DNA of 8,327 nt from contig JACNLR010000038.1 of the NCBI GenBank assembly GCA_014381385.1, forward strand, positions 1 to 8,327, given 5' to 3'. The position numbers and the translations under genes are program-made. Shown here piece by piece: positions 5,180 through 8,327 of this stretch (position 1 is the stretch's first letter; each line of letters begins with the position of its first letter). The notes beneath the pieces are model-generated. The model saw only the letters and a list, made by a program, of their open reading frames with translations. It ran no database searches and was not told where the DNA came from. Source of the stretch: Planctomycetota bacterium. Its GTDB lineage: Bacteria; Planctomycetota; Phycisphaerae; Phycisphaerales; SM1A02.

Positions 5180-6052
5180 ATGAAAACGTTCATTTCAATT
5201 ACCGCAGTAAGTGCAATGTCAATCATGCTTGCAATTACGAACCCACCTCCAGACTCGATTGAATTAACAGGAACCGTTCGCGATTTCAAAGAACAAGGGG
5301 GGTGCGGAAGTAATGGGCACCCCGATTTTGAAGTAACTCCATCGAAGGGATTTGGTCAATACTGTAAAAATATTGCAACGCAACTTGGTGCCGATGGCAA
5401 ACCTGTATTTGTTGGCAACGGCAAAAAAGTACGATGGCAATGTACAGACAGCAATTACCAGCCAATTTGCTGGACGATGTACGATGCGTCGCAAGGCGAT
5501 CACAATATTCGGTATAGACGTGGACAGTCTACTGGAGGAATTCAATCCGCAAGTTCATTCAACCAGTGGTACAACGACGTTGATGATGTGAATATCAATA
5601 TTCCACTTACGATTAGACTAATGCGACAAGCAGATGGCAGTTACGTATTTGATGATCAACTCGATTCGCAGTACCAACAACTGGGTGGCTTTTTCCCCAT
5701 AGAGAATCAGGGTTGGGGAAATCCGGGTGGTTCGCCAGACCGAAACTTTCACTTTACTTTTGAATTGCACACTGAATTTACGTACCAAGCAAACGGTGCG
5801 CAGTATTTCCAGTTTATTGGTGACGATGACGTTTGGGTATTTATCAATGGTCAACTTGTTATTGATTTAGGCGGCATTCACGGTTCAACAGAACAAAACG
5901 TAGATATCTCACGCCTTGGACTTGAAGATGGGGAGTCGTACACACTTGACTTTTTCTTCGCTGAACGACACCGCACGCAATCAAACTTTCGTTTTCAAAC
6001 AAACTTGTTGCTTGAAGAAGCTGATTTGCCAGAAGGCGGTGGGTACGATTAA
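5180..6052 (+). CDS. Secreted single-domain fibro-slime protein
   Basis: 290 residues. The start at 5180 is chosen because AAGGAG lies 6 nt upstream and the protein then begins with a signal peptide, MKTFISITAVSAMSIMLAIT; an ATG ten codons earlier would add charged residues before it. The rest is one fibro-slime domain (TIGR02148-type, PA14-like fold): LTGTVRDF (29-36), HPDFE (47-51), SFNQWYND (126-133), GGFFPIENQGWG (169-180), FHFTFELHTEFTYQ (190-203), then GDDDVWVFINGQLVIDLGG (214-232) and the final ERHRTQSNFRFQTN (262-275). C42, C62, C88 and C97 could form disulfides in an exported protein. The domain occurs in adhesive, slime or cellulose-associated surface proteins of Fibrobacter, Dictyostelium and various bacteria, and its ligand is generally unknown. 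No membrane anchor or sorting tail is visible, so it is probably free or periplasmic. Its TAA overlaps the stop of the convergent Ric gene. Confidence 0.88.
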   Translation: MKTFISITAVSAMSIMLAITNPPPDSIELTGTVRDFKEQGGCGSNGHPDFEVTPSKGFGQYCKNIATQLGADGKPVFVGNGKKVRWQCTDSNYQPICWTMYDASQGDHNIRYRRGQSTGGIQSASSFNQWYNDVDDVNINIPLTIRLMRQADGSYVFDDQLDSQYQQLGGFFPIENQGWGNPGGSPDRNFHFTFELHTEFTYQANGAQYFQFIGDDDVWVFINGQLVIDLGGIHGSTEQNVDISRLGLEDGESYTLDFFFAERHRTQSNFRFQTNLLLEEADLPEGGGYD

Positions 6053-6732
6053 GAAGTCAGCGCTCTTGGGAAGAGGATGTTATTCTCGAGGTGAATGTGT
6101 TGGTGTGTGTCTTGCTCAAGTGCAGCAAGGCCATGCCACAAAGCGCGCCAAGTATTGCATGCGCCTTCTGGTGGCGTGAAATCGTTGGTGAGTTCACGAA
6201 GTTTTCGAAGTGCATCACCCGCTGAATCGTGTTCGTGCTCCATAACGGAAACAGGCCCGCTTGCATTTGCGCCTTGACCGTTTGCAATCATTGGGAACAA
6301 AATTTGTTCTTCTTTCATCATGTGCGAAAGAAGTTCTTCTTTCATCTCACAGAATACAGTTTCGATTGCTTGCAATCGCTCTGGGTCTTTTTCTCCATGT
6401 ACCGCGTTTACTTTTTTCGCCATCATCTCAAGGCGGGGGAGTTCTTCTTTTAGTGAAACATGGTACGTTGAAACGATGTGCTCAATAAGATCAGTGAGTG
6501 GTGCATCGTTCCACTTTGTAGCGTCTTGCGTGCCTTCGAGTTCGCTGTTAATTTCAACAAGAATTTCGTCAACATTTAACCCACGCTTTTCGCAAGCTTT
6601 TTGAAGTGGTGCACCACCTCCGCAACAGAAATCAATGTTATGCCGAGCAAAAACGCGGGTTGCGAGCGGGAAGTTTGAGGCGATTTCGCCGACGGGTGTT
6701 TCAGTGGTTACTGGCATGGGTGTTCCGTTCAT
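6049..6732 (-). CDS. Ric/YtfE/ScdA-type iron-sulfur cluster repair di-iron protein
   Basis: Up to 227 residues; E. coli YtfE has 220. The N-terminal ScdA_N (DUF542) domain is VGEIASNFPLATRVFARHNI ending in the paired cysteines FCCGGG (C36-C37). A hemerythrin-like four-helix domain follows, with expected di-iron ligands: H85, H137 with E141 (SHMMKEE), H166 or H168 (MEHEHD), and H212 with E216 (QHIHLENNILFP). The H-x3-E spacings match YtfE. Such cytosolic proteins help restore Fe-S clusters damaged by nitric oxide or oxidants. A strong promoter (TTGACA, 16 nt, TATAAT) lies at 6755-6782. The ATG at 6732 gives a leader of about 16 nt but no obvious Shine-Dalgarno; an ATG at 6717 (MPVTTETP) has GGAA nearby and would also keep the full domain. 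No FNR- or NsrR-like palindrome was convincing. The family is firm; the start is uncertain by five codons. Confidence 0.92.
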   Translation of the reverse strand: MNGTPMPVTTETPVGEIASNFPLATRVFARHNIDFCCGGGAPLQKACEKRGLNVDEILVEINSELEGTQDATKWNDAPLTDLIEHIVSTYHVSLKEELPRLEMMAKKVNAVHGEKDPERLQAIETVFCEMKEELLSHMMKEEQILFPMIANGQGANASGPVSVMEHEHDSAGDALRKLRELTNDFTPPEGACNTWRALWHGLAALEQDTHQHIHLENNILFPRALTS

Positions 6733-6754
6733 ACAAAGTGGACATAAAGGTCAC

Positions 6755-6782
6755 ATTATATCATAGGCTCGCTGTATGTCAA
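6755..6782 (-). promoter_or_regulatory. Consensus sigma70 promoter for the Ric gene
   Basis: On the minus strand, TTGACA (6782 to 6777), 16 nt, then TATAAT (6760 to 6755). Both hexamers match the consensus exactly. The -35 overlaps the TGA stop (6781-6779) of the aldehyde dehydrogenase gene, so the gene pair is packed with the promoter inside the upstream coding end. Transcription should start near 6748. Confidence 0.8.
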
Positions 6783-8167
6783 TACTTTGGCTTCACTTCG
6801 TGGATTGGAAGGCTCACCATGCGTACTTGCGTAAACTGCCGGTGCCCATCTCGACCGCTGTGGTACCCGTAGCCAGATTGGCAAGCGCCGACCCATGGTG
6901 TGCCCTGCGCACCTCCGCATGCTTTGTTGATACCAACCATGCCCGGAGTAAGTTGACGAGCGATTTTCATCGCATGCTCGACTTTGCCGTACACAGCACC
7001 ACCTAAACCGTACGGCGTTTCGTTTGCGAGTGCGACGGCTTCCTTGTCACCTGAAAAACGTTGGATGCAACAAATTGGACCAAATGTTTCGTCGTGCATA
7101 ATTTGCATATCGTGCGAACAACCTGTAAGCACAGTTGGCTCAATATAGTTGCCATGTGTTCCTCCGCCACAACGTAGAACAGCACCATCTTTGAGTGCTT
7201 GTTCAAGTTGTGTAAGCACGATGTCGCGTTGCATACTGCTGACCATTGGTCCTATCTTTACAGTTTCGTCTGTTGGATCACCTTGTTTCCATGTGCTTGT
7301 TTTAGCAAGAACGAGTTTTTCAAAATCATCAGCGATACTTTCTTCAACATAGACACGTTCAGTGCTTACGCAAACTTGACCGGAATTTCGAAAACTGTTT
7401 TGCACAGCAAAACTTGCAGCAGCTTCAATATCTGCATCTTCCAAAACAATCAATGCGTCTTTGCCGCCGAGTTCAAGGACAACCCGCTTCAATTCGGGTC
7501 CGCATGCGGTCAAAATTTTAGCGCCAACTTCGCGGGAACCTGTAAATGCAACAAGGTTGATGTCGCTTGTTACGAGTGCTTTCCCTTGGTCATCTGCACC
7601 GTGGACGATTTGTAGTACGCCCTCTGGAAGAAATTCGTTTAGTACATCAGCGTATGCTTGCCCGACGAGAGGAGTTTCTTCCGATGGCTTGAAAACAACG
7701 CAGTTACCTGCCATGAGTGAAGGCAAGATGCATTGTTGTGGCATGAGCATCGGAAAGTTCCAAGGCGTTATTGCAACGCTTACGCCAAGGGGATCTCGGA
7801 ACAACATAGACCGAGTGTTTTCATCAGCCAATTCCTCTGGTTGGAAGGCTTCGAAAGCACTCACTAGTTCAGAAGCGAATTTGGATGCACCGTAACTTGC
7901 TTCGCCTTGTCCTTCGGGTGTGCTCTTACCCATTTCGGCAGTAATAAGAGTTCCAATATCAGAAGCTTTTTCAATAAGTCGGTCTGCAATTGGGCGCATC
8001 AGGGAGAGCCGGCCGTCAAGACCAAGAGCGTTCCATGCAGAATGCGCATCGCGTGCTCTTGCAACAATCGCTGAAATATCTTCAACGGGAGTGACAGGTA
8101 CGCTTCCAACAACTTCACCTGTTGCTGGATTTATGGATTCGAGTGTTTGTGTTGCAGTTGCAGTCAT
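6779..8167 (-). CDS. NAD-type aldehyde dehydrogenase (ALDH superfamily)
   Basis: 462 residues from MTATATQTLESINPATGE, the usual length for short succinate-semialdehyde-dehydrogenase-like ALDHs. PWNFP (135-139, N137), FKPSEE (159-164), FTG (208-210), ELGGKD (232-237, general base E232) and SGQVCVS (262-268, nucleophile C266) are all present. Glu163, three residues after K160, is the pattern linked to NAD rather than NADP preference. The enzyme oxidises an aldehyde to its acid; the natural aldehyde cannot be told. The C-terminal signature usually reading PFGGxKxSG is PWVGACQSGYG here, with HRQFTQVR following, which suggests a distinct subgroup. The start at 8167 is chosen because AAGGAA lies 9 nt upstream and the ATG at 8197 sits inside a TATAAT box. 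The gene is complete, and its stop overlaps the Ric promoter. Confidence 0.93.
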   Translation of the reverse strand: MTATATQTLESINPATGEVVGSVPVTPVEDISAIVARARDAHSAWNALGLDGRLSLMRPIADRLIEKASDIGTLITAEMGKSTPEGQGEASYGASKFASELVSAFEAFQPEELADENTRSMLFRDPLGVSVAITPWNFPMLMPQQCILPSLMAGNCVVFKPSEETPLVGQAYADVLNEFLPEGVLQIVHGADDQGKALVTSDINLVAFTGSREVGAKILTACGPELKRVVLELGGKDALIVLEDADIEAAASFAVQNSFRNSGQVCVSTERVYVEESIADDFEKLVLAKTSTWKQGDPTDETVKIGPMVSSMQRDIVLTQLEQALKDGAVLRCGGGTHGNYIEPTVLTGCSHDMQIMHDETFGPICCIQRFSGDKEAVALANETPYGLGGAVYGKVEHAMKIARQLTPGMVGINKACGGAQGTPWVGACQSGYGYHSGRDGHRQFTQVRMVSLPIHEVKPKY

Positions 8168-8195
8168 GGTGTGGGTTCCTTTTTTCAGACTGCAC

Positions 8196-8201
8196 ATTAT
8201 A
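8196..8201 (-). promoter_or_regulatory. Candidate -10 box for the aldehyde dehydrogenase
   Basis: The minus strand reads TATAAT, 28 nt before the chosen ATG, leaving a leader of about 20 nt that includes the ribosome-binding site. No good -35 is seen (GAAACT at 17 nt). It includes the first two bases of the upstream ATG at 8197, which argues against that start. Confidence 0.5.
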
Positions 8202-8214
8202 TATCACTATTGCG

Positions 8215-8325
8215 CTAGAGTTTCTCTCGCTCAAATCGTTGTTTTGAGCGTGCAATCGATTTCCTGAATTGCTCTTGCAACAATTCTTGGGATGGTATTT
8301 CTTTGCAGTAATCTGCAACATGGAT
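8215..8325 (-). CDS. Possible 3' end of an upstream gene, unrecognised
   Basis: An open frame enters from the right edge and ends with TAG at 8217-8215. The visible part reads as a charged, helix-prone tail (for example EIPSQELLQEQFRKSIARSK). It would end 47 nt before the aldehyde dehydrogenase ATG. A second minus frame (8231-8326, ending RIVARAIQEIDCTLKTTI) is also open and cannot be excluded. The fragment is too short to identify. Confidence 0.35.
   Translation of the reverse strand: MHVADYCKEIPSQELLQEQFRKSIARSKQRFEREKL
8228..8250. promoter_or_regulatory. Inverted repeat upstream of the aldehyde dehydrogenase promoter
   Basis: CGCTCAAA (8228-8235) and TTTGAGCG (8243-8250) form exact 8-bp arms around 7 nt. 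There is no following T run in either direction, so it is a poor terminator. Its place just upstream of the -35 region would suit an operator, or an RNA hairpin at the end of the preceding gene. Confidence 0.4.
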
Positions 8326-8327
8326 TC

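Noticed and set aside
5065..5262. Small plus-strand open frame MLACMSVTHRSC
   Set aside because: It has no ribosome site and runs in another frame into the well-supported fibro-slime gene.
6733..6754. Imperfect palindrome (GTGACC ... GTCCAC) in the Ric leader as an operator
   Set aside because: Too many mismatches and no resemblance to FNR/DNR (TTGAT-N4-ATCAA) sites; not supportable from sequence alone.
7199..7895. Plus-strand open frames within the aldehyde dehydrogenase gene
   Set aside because: They are shadows of a well-conserved enzyme on the other strand.
8168..8197. ATG at 8197 for the aldehyde dehydrogenase
   Set aside because: It lies within a TATAAT box, lacks a ribosome site, and the added residues do not resemble the family.

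Overview
This is a gene-dense stretch of bacterial chromosome with moderate GC. It encodes ordinary housekeeping and stress proteins plus two predicted secreted proteins. No tRNA, rRNA, CRISPR array, transposase or phage gene was seen. A stand-alone fibro-slime domain protein, a secreted protein ending in RTX-like glycine/aspartate repeats, and a UmuDC pair together suggest a free-living, probably marine Gram-negative-type bacterium. A planctomycete of the Phycisphaerae kind is my best guess, but it is weak and rests on protein flavour only.

Layout. Positions 1-3368 hold five minus-strand genes in close series. In transcription order they are a cyclophilin, a PAP2-like membrane protein with an altered catalytic motif, an unrecognised Sec-exported protein with an RTX-like tail, a TVP38/TMEM64 (VTT) membrane protein, and an NADPH-dependent FMN reductase cut by the left window edge. 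The first four overlap (4, 41 and up to 53 nt), so they look co-transcribed and translationally coupled. The FMN reductase follows after 21 nt but also has its own near-consensus extended -10. Between the cyclophilin and the divergent umuD lies a perfect 51-nt palindrome built of four GAGGGTC heptamers.

Positions 3458-5061 encode a UmuD-like protease (with an internal deletion relative to the family) and UmuC, the two parts of DNA polymerase V, overlapping by 13 nt. A single-domain fibro-slime protein follows on the same strand (5180-6052). It converges on a minus-strand Ric/YtfE-type di-iron repair protein (6049-6717/6732), and the two stop codons share one TTAA. The Ric gene has a textbook sigma70 promoter whose -35 box overlaps the stop codon of the next gene upstream, an aldehyde dehydrogenase (6779-8167). 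The right edge (about 8215-8327) probably carries the 3' end of another minus-strand gene.

How the genes relate. UmuDC handles translesion synthesis. Ric repairs Fe-S clusters after nitrosative or oxidative stress, and the FMN reductase and aldehyde dehydrogenase are also plausible stress or detoxification functions. The left operon mixes protein folding, membrane-lipid-type proteins and a secreted protein. No established pathway joins them, so the uncharacterised exported protein and its overlapping membrane neighbours are the least explained part. I found no clear new defence or mobile system. The most notable items are the palindrome, the shortened UmuD, the altered PAP2 motif, and several promoters that appear to give leaderless mRNAs.
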